NCBI RefSeq assembly: GCF_018991925.1
Contig: NW_024751849.1
Location: forward strand, 372,001 to 436,000
DNA length: 64,000 bases
Reading direction: 5' to 3'
From: Homarus americanus
Taxonomy: Eukaryota > Arthropoda > Malacostraca > Decapoda > Nephropidae
This document shows, piece by piece, positions 1-25,319 of this stretch. A model generated the notes under the pieces. It did no database searches. It saw only the letters and a list, made by a program, of their open reading frames with translations, and was not told where the DNA came from. A program made the translations under genes and the position numbers. Numbering within the stretch: position 1 is the stretch's first letter; every line of letters starts with the position of its first letter.

Positions 1-75
1 GGTAAGGCTATTCTACACCTTTACCAGGGTTGGTTGGGTTGGTACAGTATGTGGAAACGAAGATCGGCCAGTCAT

Positions 76-642
76 TGGCTGGAAACGGTCCGACTAATTA
101 CCCAAATATAGCCGCAATGAAGTCAAATAATGGTCCTACATGAATAAATCGGACTGCCAATCACTTCTCGACTAGTATTTGGTGTCACAAAGTCACAAAA
201 AATTGGTAAACTTAATTTAATCTGAGTTAATAGATCGAGTGCATGTACCTAACCTAACCTAACCTCGACTAGTATTTGGTGTCATAAAGTAAAAAAAAAT
301 TGGTAAACTTAATTTAATCTGAGTTGTGTTGTGTTAGGTTAAATTATATTAGGTTAGGTACATGCACTTGATCTATTAACTCAAATTAAATTAAGTTTAC
401 CAATTTTTTGTGACTGTGACACCAAATACTAGTCGAGGTTAGGTTAGGTTAGGTTAGGTTAGGTACATGCACTCGATCTATTAACTCAGATTAAAGTAAG
501 TTTTCCAATTTTTTGTGACTGACACCAAATACTAGTCGAGAAGTGATTGGCAGGCCGATTTATTCATCTAGGACCATTATTTGACTTCATTGCGGCTACA
601 ATGGGGTAATTAGTGGGACCCGCTGGAAAGCATTTAATGCCT
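76..642. repeat. Fold-back (palindromic) repeat with internal TTAGG arrays
   Basis: The outer arms are inverted copies: the stretch around 84-165 (containing ATAGCCGCAATGAAGTCAAA) reappears reverse-complemented around 541-635. Inside, a ~95-base unit beginning CTCGACTAGTATTTGGTGTCA occurs twice forward (from about 167 and 264) and twice inverted (ending about 436 and 540). The inner units are joined by (CCTAA)n at 248-265 and (GGTTA)n at 437-463. The centre of symmetry is near 330. No ORF of note lies inside. This is either a non-autonomous fold-back DNA element or a palindrome built by recombination; terminal duplications could not be defined. Confidence 0.75.
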
Positions 643-1100
643 GAAATTGGTTAGTATCTGCACAGAATTTTCAATAATCACCAAATTGTTCTATATTTTC
701 CTCTACCTTTACCTAAATAATACGTTTTTATGAACTTGAAATTACTTGGGTTAGGGGAGCAATTGTTATTTATTCAAGGTTAAATCCTATAAGAAAATTA
801 TTATTATTATTATTTTAGTATCTCTAATAAAAAAAAACAATTCTTACCTGCATATTGATAGTAGAGTTTTAGATTAACCTAAGTATTTGTCAAATTATTT
901 AGAGTTATAAGTTTACTGAGCCTGACTGTGTGGTGCCCGGCCAGTGTACTCGATAACCTTAATATACTGTTATTTTCCTTCATTAATTATTGACTATTTA
1001 ATATTGTAATGTACTCAATATATCATAAATTACGTTATAGAACTGAAAACAATATAAAAATTAAACTAAGAGTGATAATAGTGATAGTATAGGTGAAGAA

Positions 1101-1108
1101 TATAAAAG
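1101..1108 (+). promoter_or_regulatory. TATA-like box upstream of LCMT1
   Basis: The sequence TATAAAAG lies 72 bases upstream of the LCMT1 start codon. A start site about 30 bases downstream would leave a short leader of roughly 45-50 bases. The position is plausible, but in AT-rich DNA the motif can occur by chance. Confidence 0.35.
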
Positions 1109-1151
1109 TCCACAGTAGGTGAGGTTGGCCAGGTGAGGATTGTCTGCTGCA

Positions 1152-1179
1152 ATGTTTACTGAGAGGAAGAGGAGCCACC

Positions 1180-1199
<20 letters not shown>
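1152..1199 (+). other. Upstream ORF overlapping the LCMT1 start codon
   Basis: An ATG at 1152 opens a 15-codon frame ending in TGA at 1197-1199. It overlaps the LCMT1 ATG (1180) in a different frame. Its context (GCAATGT) is weak, while the LCMT1 ATG sits in GCCACCATGG, so leaky scanning would favour the main ORF. It matters only if transcription starts upstream of 1152. Confidence 0.35.
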
Positions 1200-14419
<13,220 letters not shown>

Positions 14420-15380
14420 CTCTTAATTTAGCACTGTACTCTGCATTCATCTCTGCCTTATCAAAGTCTCCTTTGTGTCGGTGGGTGATGGACTCGGGCA
14501 GCCAATGCATTAATGTCACCAAGAACATTAAAGAATGGTCATTAAGATATTGTGTATTCATACAGTTGCAGTTTGGTAATAGTATTTTGCTAAACTGTCA
14601 AGAGATGAAGCTATCTTGAGCACTGTAATTTTCAAAATTTAGTTGTGTTAAAGTATTAAATAGACTTTGTATTATTATTTGTTCTATTGTACTGGGGCTT
14701 TGTAAGCCACTGCTTCTTCATTTAATTTAGGCCATTTAAGAGTTTACACTGATGCTTTAAATGTAATACTATTTAGAGTTGATTTGACCACTAGTAGTGT
14801 GATCATGAACCACAGCTGAGACGAGACATACAGACAGCACTTGTGAGGTTCACAAGTTTCTAATTTTCACAGGTAAAACTAAATTTACTCAAATTACTGT
14901 AGGTACATAGATACAACAAGTGGCTAATTTTACATAAAGCCAAAATATATCATTCTGACACTGGAGCTTTGACACATGGCTGAGGCAGAAAATATGGTTT
15001 TGTGTGTTCTACAATATATCTCCTTTGTGACCTCTTTATTAGCATGTCTAAGTTAGTATGTAATAAAATCATTATTTTTATTAAATTTAAATTCCACAAG
15101 TATGTTCTTTACCACCTAAAGAATCCTTAAATTGTCTTGCCTTTAATATTTAAGGAAGTTTAAAATTAAAATTTCATGAAATTTTAATGTCATTATTTTC
15201 TAGATAAATTTACCAATTATATGCAATAGAATTGGAAAATATAAATACATTTAACACAAGGAGAACTACTGTAGTACTATAATTATATAGAGAAAGTAGA
15301 AGTCACTAACTGAAACCTATTTACTTATTGATGTAGTACAGTATTTAGTTTTATTGCATAAGTAATGGATCAATAAATAT
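14420..15380 (+). other. LCMT1: Probable LCMT1 3' UTR with candidate poly(A) signals
   Basis: AT-rich non-coding sequence follows the stop codon without recognisable transposon coding. AATAAA hexamers occur at 15062-15067 and 15372-15377; either could end the transcript. Extent is inferred only from these signals. Confidence 0.4.
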
Positions 15381-15896
15381 TATATAATGTACAGGTAAAT
15401 GTTTTGAGAACAAGTTATTGTAATCTTTCTCTGTTTAACAATTTGCCATGGCTTTTTTTTTTATTAGATATGATAAAATTTTCTCAGCTCTGGTAAGTGT
15501 TGCAGAAAGTAATGTTTATTCACTCAAGGAAAATTGGTTAAATTGTAGATTTATTTTTCTGAAGTCTCATTTACTCATTACAGCATTTATGGAATAAGTT
15601 ATTAATGTGGACTGTAGCTTCTTGTCCTGTGTAATTTGCTAGTATATTTATTAGGTAACCTTTATGTAGTACAGGTATTATCATTATTACTTCTTACATT
15701 AATGTCACTAAACCTAATACTTTTTTTATTTCTGTATATTGTATTATAATATCTTTACATTAAAGTAATTAATATATTTAGTTTCAGTGCTGTACAGTCG
15801 TGTTGGTATGACCATACAAACTACCTGCAGTTTATTTGGACGTTGGCTCCTTATAAGTGTAGTCACAATAATTTGGTTCTGGTTTATATATATAAA

Positions 15897-16473
15897 CAGT
15901 AGAATCCCAGTTACCTGGTATCTGGGCAACCAGTAGATTCAACTAAGTAGCACCAAAATGTAATAATAATGATGATAATAATAATAATACAGTAATAATA
16001 AAAATTCCTCCCAAATCAGTTAGTATTGTTAGTTTGAATACCATGTGCAACGGGGATGAGCTGCCTTATTTATTGCTATGATAAACAATAAAGTCAATAC
16101 ATAGCATTGCATAAAATACAATAGCACATATTTTATGTGCTAAAACAGCTTCTTCCACACTCAAACCTCTGAATTATGCAACCCACTTCAGCCATGCAGT
16201 CAACCAGTTGACTCAAAGGCGTGTGGCTGCTCTGTGGCGCTCTGTGTATGCCATGATGTCACATCGGGAGGGAGCGTGGCCACACAGTTATAGCTCATTG
16301 CCTCCACACACATCCACACCCATGCTCTTCATTTTTCATATTTTATAGTTTAATATTTTCTTTATTTCTAAGTCACATTAGAGTGTTGCTATGAGTTCTT
16401 AATAGCTTCTATAGTTTTATTACATGTAACAATAAACACGGCAGCTGGAGTGGCGAGTCGACAACGTAGGCCA

Positions 16474-16523
<50 letters not shown>

Positions 16524-17170
16524 TTCACTTTTCTTATGTATTAGTTTTATATGTTCTTACTTTATAAGCCACATTAGAATACAGTATTGTAATGATTTTT
16601 CCACAACTTTTATGGTTTCATTACAAGTACAGGTACTGTATTGTAGTAACAATATATGAAGCTGGCGAGTCAGCCACGTAGTTATAGCCAAGGCCTGGTT
16701 ATAACTGTATTCATTCATGTTCACTTCTCACATATACACATTCATGTTCTTCATTTTTATTATTCTATATTATATTTTTTTATTTCTAAGCCATATTAGA
16801 GTACTGTACTGTACTGTTATGTTTTTCCTCAACAAATTTAGTTTCATTACGTGTAACTATAAATGTGTTTGCTGGGTTGGCGAGTCAGCGTAGTTCACTT
16901 CCCACACATATAATACACCCATGCTCTTCATTTTTATTTTATAGTTTTTTATTATATTTTCTGTAATTCTAAGCCACGTCTTTTATATAGAGTGGAATAA
17001 GTGTTAAAGAAGTCCATTTTTCTGAGACACGAATTTGCTAGGTCAACCTGTAGCATTGTGTTTTGTAGGATTTATTAGGGGATCCGAAGAGTGACTTTCA
17101 ACTTACCGGAAAAACTGTTTATCTGGCACCTCTCAATCCCCGGAGGTGATGGATAACTGGGATTCTACTG
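15897..17170. mobile_element. Large MITE-like element with internal ~220-bp tandem units
   Basis: Left end CAGTAGAATCCCAGTTACCT and right end AACTGGGATTCTACTG are inverted repeats, with TA following the right end. Between about 16320 and 16980 a ~220-base unit recurs three to four times, each with TTCTAAGCCACATTAGAGT, GTTTCATTAC-TGTAAC and GCTGG-GGCGAGTC. A (CA)n run occupies 16473-16520 inside the first unit. No transposase was recognised. Confidence 0.65.
16473..16520. repeat. (CA)n microsatellite
   Basis: An uninterrupted run of about 24 CA dinucleotides within the tandem-unit element. Confidence 0.95.
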
Positions 17171-18063
17171 TACAGTACAGTGTATGGGTGATTATTTTGG
17201 TTGCCACAATTTTTTGTGGGAATATGTACAATGTGTGTTTTATATGTTAAGGCTGTGTAAAACTATATTGTTACTGAAAAAGAAAAAGTGATGTAAAAAA
17301 CCCATGATTTAAAATCCTATGTAGCTTCTGTGATAAAATGTTTACTAGCTTGTGTGGTAGCAGGAACGTTATTTTATTTTTCCTGTGGGGGGGGGTGCAA
17401 AGTTAGCATGTGGAAGCCATCCATGTATTTGTAAATTAATAATGGGTCATTTGGAGGCCCCTCCTGGAAAGCTTGGGGGTAGGCAGGTTTTCTCACATTA
17501 TGTTGATGCTTGGAGTTTAAATAACTGCATCACTACTGTCATAAATACTGTTTGGGATTAAAGGTGAAAAGATCTATGGTAGAATTTCAAACTAAAAGGA
17601 CAAATATAAATGAAGGTTTGCGAGTGGCAGCAAAGATTGATATGAAAGATTTTGCAGTTCAATTATGAAGAGGAGACTATTTTTCCAAAACATTTCTGAA
17701 GAGGTTTATTGGTCTTAAGTTACATAGCTTAGCACAACCATTTCTGATTTGTACTGTAAATCTCATTTATATACATCTCATAGCTTACTAAGTAAATGGA
17801 TACATTTTTTACTCTCTCTCTCTCTTGCAATTCATGTCATGTGCTGTATGTTCTCTGTGTCAGTTTTTGGAAGAATTGATTTCATATTCCTGTATAGTCA
17901 AGAAGCTGTTCACCTGAACATGATGATTTGTTGTGATTCAATATGGTCTGCTATTATCTGTCATGAAGGTACAGTACAGTGTAAGCCATCCAAAGTATGC
18001 AATGTGATGTTTAAGCAAGTTAGGAAAATGAAAATAACATATATAAGAGAAAAAGAAAAGAAG

Positions 18064-18702
18064 AAGTCCAAAAATCCGGACTGCTTGGGGATTGGGTTGG
18101 TCCGGATTTTCGGATTTTCCGGATTCTCTGGCAGTACTTTTAAAATTCAAATTTAAGGAGGAATAAAGAAGAGATGAATAGGTACATTTTGATAGTTTAT
18201 TCATTAGCAAATATAGCATGCTTCATTTATCAAAACGAGCAGTTTTAAAGAAAAAGCTGTGAATTCTAGAAGTTTACTCTTTGCCTTTTTTATACCATAA
18301 ATTGTAGACTTTCCAATGTCGTATGTTTCCATTAGAACAGTATTGCTCACACCACGTTCCAGTTTCTTAATTATTTCAAGTTTGTCACTCATTTTCAACG
18401 TGTTCTTCTTTCTCTTCACACAACGAAGTTTATCTACTTTAGGAGCCATTATTATGGGCTTGTACAGTACTCTGTAAATGGAAAGAGTAGGACTCAAAAT
18501 TACATACGTCGTCACAGTTTGATTGCTCGTTTTAAAGTGGCGACCGCGTGGTCGCTTGTCATCGCTGTGCAATTGTGGAGCTCACGCATGCACACATACA
18601 CACAAAAGCCAGCTAATTAAAAACAAAAAAATTGAGTTTTCGAAAAGTCCGGATTCTCGGGTGGTCCGGATTTCTGGCATCCGGATTTTTGGACTTTTAC
18701 TG
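18064..18702 (-). mobile_element. Tigger/pogo element with an N-terminal transposase fragment
   Basis: Terminal inverted repeats: AAGTCCAAAAATCCGGACT at the left and GCATCCGGATTTTTGGACTT at the right, with further TCCGGATT motifs inside. On the minus strand, from about 18449, an ATG opens MAPKVDKLRCVKRKK and KMSDKLEIIKKLERGVSNTV then ETYDIGKSTIYGIKKAK, the CENP-B-type helix-turn-helix that begins Tigger/Jerky transposases. The DDE catalytic domain is absent, so this is an internally deleted, non-autonomous copy. Confidence 0.8.
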
Positions 18703-18903
18703 AATAAGGAATATAATGTAGAAACTAATAACTAGGAGGCCAAAGGCTTTCTTGTTTATTGATGGACTTATCACTGTGACAAAGCATAGTAAATCAACAA
18801 TGACTATCATAAGGTTCATTGAAATAGGTTAGATCTGTAACAATTTTACAGAAGTATAAATTATAGACTTAATTCTTGAAATGTGTTTCAATGTAAGTAA
18901 ACC

Positions 18904-19012
18904 CTTGATAACTCAGATTTTTATGTAATTCGGCACGGCTATACTCTCGGAATTTATTAAAAATAACTCGGGAATGCCGAGTTATAAAAAATTATCTTGG
19001 AAAATCTCTGCA
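18904..19012. mobile_element. Fragment of a Tigger-like element terminus
   Basis: CCCTTGATAACTCAGATTTT and the GGAATGCCGAGTTATAAA that follows are small inverted motifs in the style of the neighbouring TA-inserting elements. The other terminus is missing. Confidence 0.3.
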
Positions 19013-19294
19013 TATTTAGCCATGTGGGGTTACGGTGACTACCGTTTGCTGCCCCCTACTTAGTCTGTCTGGTGTTTGTTATTGTTGTGTTCAGGTGCAT
19101 GCTGGCTGTCTCTCCACACTTGTCCTCTGATTGTCCTCACCCTCTTCAAACATCACAGTTATGGCATGTTTCAGTCGGCCGCCTACTCTGATCAAACCGT
19201 GCGCGTTTAGATGAGGTTCCAGTTGACTCACGTCGCTACCTCCCATGGGTTGTCCCTGTTGTAACATTCCGAGTTCTTGAGGGAATCCTTTCGT

Positions 19295-19876
19295 TTACAT
19301 AAATCTTAAGACGACTAACTTCACGCCTTCCAATTCGCTGACCGTGAGTCGATGTTTTCGGTGATGTTTGTTCTTTCGCTTTCCCAGCCGCCATTCTATA
19401 AACTTTCTAATCCACACTATGCTATTCAGAAGTCGATGCCACGAGGAGTACCTGGCCCATAGCTTATCCAGGATACCCTCTCCCTGGTCAGCGTTCGTCG
19501 CCAGCACCGTGGTTTCCCTTTTCACCTCTGGGTCTCCGTCTGTGAGGTCTGGAATCCTCATTGGACTTTTTGGCCAACTGTCTTCTTCCAACAAGAGGAA
19601 AGCAGGTCTCTGAATCCACCTGCCCTCCTCGGTGAGGAGGGCATTACAGACCCACTTCGTAAGTCTGAATCCGCCCTTCTTCATCAGCTGTCTCGGTCAA
19701 TTGGTAATTATCGTTGCCTTCCCCGGCGAATCTACTGAGAGAAGCAGATCGTCAACGTAGAAGTTAAGATTCGCTTTCTTGATGTCGTCATGGAGACTTT
19801 CCCTGTAATCTTGGAATGTTCGTTGTAGCGCATACCTGGCACATGAAGGACTACACAGAATACCGTAGAATTCCGC
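19295..19876 (-). pseudogene. BEL/Pao retrotransposon pol remnant (RT fused to pre-integrase region)
   Basis: Read on the minus strand from 19876, the first residues are FYGILCSPSCARYALQRT, the FG--SP block of BEL/Pao reverse transcriptase. NFYVDDLLLSVDSPGKA follows (the catalytic Y-DD box is at about 19765-19748). After a stop, GGFRLTKWVCN matches the RT/RNase H connection. The frame then passes directly to RPAFLLLEEDSWP, WHRLLNSIVWIRKFIEW and LTVSELEGVKLVVLRF, the region just before the Pao integrase. The remaining RNase H section is missing, so an internal deletion joined the two. The upstream half of RT is replaced by the minisatellite at 19856-22310. Non-functional. Confidence 0.85.
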
Positions 19877-22310
19877 CCTCGAAGATGGTAGGATTCCGCC
19901 CCAGAATAGGGTAGAATTCCGCTCCAGAATAAAGTAGAATTCTGGCCCAGAATACGGTAGGATTCTGCCCCAGAATTGGGTAGCATTCCGCCCCAGAATA
20001 GGGTATGATTCTGCCCAAAATACGGTAGGATTCCGCCCAAAATTTGGTAGGATTCTGTCCCAGAAGACGGTAGGATTCTGCCCCAGAATACGGAAGGATC
20101 CCGCCCCAGAAAATGGTAGGATTCCGCCCACAATATGGTAGAATTCTGCTCCAGAATAAAGTAGAATTTTGGCCCAGAATACGGTAGGATTCCTCCCCAG
20201 AATACGGTAGGATTCCTCCCCAGAATAGGATAGGATTCCGCCCAAAATACGGTAGGATTCTGCCCCAGGAGACAGTCGGATTTCGCCCTCAATACGGTAG
20301 GATTCTGCTCAAGAATATGCTAGAACTCTGCCCTAGAATACGGTAGAATTCTGCCCTAGAATACGGTAGAATTCTGCGCCAGAATACGGTAGGATTATGC
20401 GCCAGAATACGGTAGGATTCCGCCCTAGAAGATGTTAGGAACCCTCCCTAGAAGACGGTCTGCCCCAGAAGATGGTAGGGTTCTGCCCCAGAATAGGGTA
20501 GGATTCCGCCCCAGAATACACTAGGATTCTACCCAAGGAGACAGTAGGATATCGCTCCAGAAAACGGTAGGATTTTGTGCGAGCATACGGTAGAATTCTG
20601 TCTCCAAAGACGGCAAGATTGTGCCTCAGAAAACGGTTGGATTCCGCCTACAATACGGTAGGATTCTGCCCCAGGAGACGGTAGGATTCCGACTCAGAAT
20701 AAGGTAGGTGTCTGTCCCAGAATAGGGTAGGATTCCGCCCTGGAATACGGTAGGATTCTACCCAAGGAGACTGTAGGATATCGCTCCAGAATACGGTAGG
20801 ATTCTGCGCCAGAATACGGTAGGATTCCTCCCTCGAAGATGGTAGGAATCCGCCACAGAAGACAGTAGGATTCTGCCCCAGAAGACAGTAGGATTCTGCC
20901 CCAGAAGACGGTAGGATCCCGTCCCAGAAGATGGTAGGGTTCTGCCCGAGAATAGGGTAGGATTCTGTCCCAGAATAGGGTAGGATACTGGCTCAGAAGA
21001 GGGTAGGATTCCGCCCCAGAATGCGGTGGGATTCCGCCCTAGAATAAGGTAGGATTCTGCCCTAGGAGTCGGTACGATTCTGCCTTGGAATACGGTACGG
21101 TAGGATTCCGCTCTAGGAGACCGTACGATTCCGCCCCAGAATACGGTAGGATTCTGCCACAGAATAGGGTAGGTTTCCGCCTAAAATACGGTAGGATTCT
21201 GCGTCAGGAGACGGTAGGATTCCGCTCCAGGAGACGGTAGGATCACGCCTGAGAATACGGTAGGATTCTGCCTCGGAATATAGTAGGATTCTGACCCAGA
21301 AGACCGTAGGAATCCGCCCCAGAATACGTTAGGATTTCGCTCCAGAATGGGGTAGGATTCTGCCCCAGGAGACGGTAGGATTCCGCCTCAGAATACGGTA
21401 GGATTACGCTCCAGGAGTTGGAAGGATTCCGCCTCAGAATACGGAAGGCTTCCGCCTCAGAATACGGAAGGCTTCCGCCTCAGAATATGGTAGGATTATG
21501 CCCCAGAAGACGGTGGGATTCCGTCCCAGAATAGGGTAGGATTCCGCCCAAGAATACGGTAGGATTCTGCCCTAGGAGACGGTAGGATTCTGCCTCAGAA
21601 TATGGTAGGATTCTGCCTCAGAATACGGTAGGATTCCGCCTTAGAATAAGGTAGGATTCTGCCTCAATACGGTAGGATTCCTCCCCAGAATACCGAGGAT
21701 TCCGCCCCAGAATATGATAGGATTGCACCCCAGAATACGGTAGGATTCTACCTAAAATATGGTAGGATTCCGCTCCAGGAGACGGTAGGATTTCTCCTCA
21801 GAATGCAGTAGGATTTCGCCTCGACATACGGTAGGATTCCGCCTTAGAATACGGTAGGATTCCGCACCGGAAGACGGTAGGATTGAGTCTCAGAATACTG
21901 TAGGATTCCGCCCCGGAAGACTGTAGGATTTCGTCCCAGAATAGAGTAGGATTCTGCCTCAGAAGACGGTAGGATTCCGCCCAAGAATACGGTAGGAATC
22001 CGCTTAAAATACGGTAGGATTCTGCCCCAGGAGATGGTAGGATTCCGCCCCAGAAGACGGTAGGATTCCGCTCCATTAGACGGTTGGATTCCGTCCCAGA
22101 ATAGGGTAGGATTCTGCCCAAGAATACGGTAGGAATCATAGGTAGGAAGGTGACGGTAGGATTCCGCCTCAGAATACGGTAGGATTCCACTCCAGGAGAC
22201 GGTAGGATTCCGCCTCAGAATATGGTAGGACTCCGCCTCATAATACGGTAGGATTCCGCTCCAGGAGATGGTAGGATTCCGCCTCAGAAGGCGGTAGGAT
22301 TCTGTCCCAG
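19856..22310. repeat. ~23-bp minisatellite, about 2.45 kb
   Basis: Roughly 100 degenerate tandem copies of a 22-24 base unit, on the + strand close to ACGGTAGGATTCCGCCCCAG followed by AAT. Variants alternate AATACGG, AGACGG and AATAGGG. All long minus-strand frames here (reading ESYRILGRNPTVFWA) are repeat artefacts. The left edge grades into the RT codons of the Pao remnant, whose sequence resembles the unit. Confidence 0.97.
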
Positions 22311-24270
22311 TGTGGGGGGGGGAAGGCGTTTTCAAGCTGCCACCAATGTACGAGCGGCTGGTTTTCTCTCTACTCACCTGCCACCCTTATCTTTTACTCA
22401 TACATATACTCCTCTTATCTTACTCTTACTTTTCTTGTCTTAGTTCTTTAATTCAATTGTTCTTTTTACTTACTTCAATGGTTACTGCATAACCTTAGTT
22501 CTTTCTGGTAGCATGTCGAGGGTCTAAGGCACATGGGTATTGTAATTCTGATATAAGGGTCACTTGGATGGAAATAAAGGTGAACTAATGTGGGAGAAAT
22601 GAATTCTCCTAAAATACTCTAAGAACAGGTTTATTAATATGAAATCAAAGGGGAAAAAGAGATATTATTAACATATAACTTCAAGGGGCAGCTCCTCGGC
22701 TTACTGCAGACTCAGAATTTTCTTATCTTTACTCAACAGCAATTTACTCAGATATTATACTCTTACTGCGCACAACCTTACTGGTGTTACATTACATTAC
22801 ATATAGTTACATGACAACTTTTGGCTTTACTTAACTGCCACTCCAAGTGGGTACTTCTACTTCACCCACATCTTCTAGTGGTACATTTCATTACAGTTAC
22901 CAGGCTTTACTCATAGTCCCAAGTGGACAACTTTACTTCTCACACATTACTAGGTACCTTCCATTACAGTACAGTTACAAGACAAACTTACTTATGATAC
23001 TCCACAGACTGTTGGTAGTGCAAGAAGCGTTTTTGGCTAAAAAAAAGAAAAATATGTACGATTCGTTATTGGAACATGGGGAAATTTCGTGGTACACGTA
23101 CCCCCTCCCGATGATCACTACGAGGGAACTATTTTTGTAACCAAAAGAAAGAAAATTGATTTGGATGGACATAAAATGTATAAATCTGCAAAGGAATAAT
23201 ATTTTTTATACGATATACTCCATATAGAACAGCACATGCAGAATTGTATTGTTCTTTTTAAAAGCTGTCCATGTTTGTGTACGAAAAATGCCGCCAGCCT
23301 CTACTGGTCTCATCGCCGTTTATATCCTCCAAATTCGCCTAACCATCATAAAAGGTAAGTCTTTAAGATAACTAATACAACTAATTTATGTGTAGAAATG
23401 TATTGAAATCAAATTAAACTAAAAAAAAGTCGTAAATGGTCTATTTGAAGAGTGGTGAGAACAGCTTCCTCTGGGATGGTGAATGACGTCCTTTATCAGA
23501 ATTAATATCGACCCAATTTTCGTAATGAGCGCAATTAATAACAGTCCAGCACTACCAAAACGGTCCTCATGAGAACACAACCAAACCAAAAACTGTCTCT
23601 ACTTATGGCATTTGCCATGTAGAAGTAATAGCGCCATATTTCTATGCCCGAATACTCCCTGAAAGTCACGAACTCTACACCTATACACCAACAACACCCT
23701 ATACTGCCAGACTGGGGGTCACTAATGCTAAGGGGGAATACTTGACTCTAATCTTAATTTCTAAGGGTTGCTGCCACCAGACCCCCTCTGGACAGCATGT
23801 AGCTCGTTAGGTAGCCTGCAGAGTGGACTAGGCATTGGGTTAGGTTTTCCATTGACCAGATCGATAAGGGGAAAGAAGGGTGAAACCAAAACATGTCTTA
23901 ATTAATTTATTCCTTATAAAGCATACTGGTAAAAAACATACAAATGAATTGGTCTTCCTCAGAAGAACAACGAAAATGTTGGTTACCCAGATGGGCACCA
24001 GACGTCTTACATTAATGGCGTGTCATCCACATACTTATTGCATAACAATCTGTGACCACCTTACCTCGGTCATTCCTTCTTACACTATCCCTTAACACAT
24101 CAGACTGCTCCACCTGTATGGAATATAGCACCGTCGGTTATCATACATAGTAGCACCCTCTCAACACACCCGTTACCCTCCACACCTGCAGGTATGGGAC
24201 TCCTTGTAATTTCTAGGTATGCCTAACAGGCACCTCGTTCGCACACCGCCCTCGGTGGGTAGAGAGGTTA
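22311..24270. other. Unassigned AT-rich stretch
   Basis: No coding similarity was recognised on either strand. Short open frames here lack family features. No terminal repeats were found that would mark an LTR for the neighbouring Pao remnant. Confidence 0.5.
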
Positions 24271-24274
24271 CAGG

Positions 24275-25318
24275 ACAAAATCCCAGTGGACAAAATCCCA
24301 GCGGACAAAATCCCAGTCTCTTATCCCAAAAGTGGACAAAATCCCAGTCTTATAAATAAAAGTCTCATTTAAAAAAAAACTTTAAAGTCAAATTGATACA
24401 ATAAACAATATTCAGTATATAAATTTATTTCATGCTCACAAAATTATGCTCCATTTATGTAAACATAATTATGAATAATCACTTGAAACGAATGCATGCT
24501 CCAACACCCTGTAGGAACTCCTCTACACTTTTAGATGAGGAATTGGCGATCTGAACACAAGTTGACAAGGCGTTCTTCATAGGTTTTCTGAGCTCTGCGG
24601 ACACGTTTCTGTGGTCGTTCACCAATCTGGTCTTGAAGCATTGTTGTTGCAGCTAGTGCCTGATCCTTTCTGAAGGCCTCGATCACAGTCCATATGCTTG
24701 GATGCTGGTGACCGATGAGAGAACGGAAGGAATTGTTCCAATCTTCGCAGATGTTGTTGGTCCTATCACCTCGAGTTATGGTGGATTCAAAGACATTCCA
24801 TACAGCAGGGGGGAAGACAGGAGGACGATGTCGCAGGCGAACAGGTGGAAGTGGATTGTTGGGGTTTGCAGGTGGGGCTTGAACTCGTCTGAAGGTACCA
24901 GAAACGTACGTAGCATCAAAATAGTCTACAAGCTCCTTGAGTCCATCAGGTGTGTTTTCTTTCAGGTACTCCATACCAGCAATGACATCATCCAGCGGAA
25001 GCAGAGCCAGTCCATCCAGCATGCCACAGAACTTCTTTACATTTTCATTGGATTTGTAAAGTGGGACAAGTCCTAGATCTTGAATTTTGCGCCATGTGCT
25101 CTGAGTTAGATGGTAGAAACACCCTTGAACTGTTGTGTGCTTCCCAAAGACACTACTCACAGCTTTGATTGTAGCCTGTTCGAAGTCTTTTATAATGGTG
25201 CTGGGGTCTGGGTAGCAGCCAAGATGTTCACATTGGGTTATTACTGCCTGGAGCAGCTCCTCGTAGATGGATTGGGTTTTGCCTGGCAGCAGAGCATAGA
25301 CACAGCATGGCAGCTCCT
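24275..25318 (-). pseudogene. MULE (Mutator-like) transposase fragment
   Basis: The minus-strand frame ending at 24531 encodes VYALLPGKTQSIYEELLQAV, then IIKDFEQATIKAVSSVFG, GCFYHLTQSTWRK (the C-H/FH block of MULE catalytic domains), FDATYVSGTFRR and TRGDRTNNICEDWNNSF, RT-NN-E-WN being a hallmark of MULE C-terminal regions. About 260 transposase residues are open. The N-terminal part is lost where a LINE 3' end joins near 25320. Downstream, at 24273-24345, four copies of GGACAAAATCCCAG look like the element's repetitive terminus. The frame is surprisingly intact but cannot encode a whole enzyme. Confidence 0.85.
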
Positions 25319-25319
25319 G

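Noticed and set aside
248..265. True telomere at the window start
   Set aside because: The TTAGG runs are short, present in both orientations and embedded in a palindromic repeat, so they are interstitial.
17749..18156. 135-codon + strand frame
   Set aside because: No recognisable domain; its end runs into the Tigger terminal repeat.
19697..20292. Minus-strand open frames of 180-186 codons rich in ESYRILGRNPTVFWA
   Set aside because: They are translations of the ~23-bp minisatellite in two frames; only the last ~45 codons (Pao RT) are real remnants.
21798..22377. Minus-strand 130-177-codon frames
   Set aside because: Also products of the same minisatellite.
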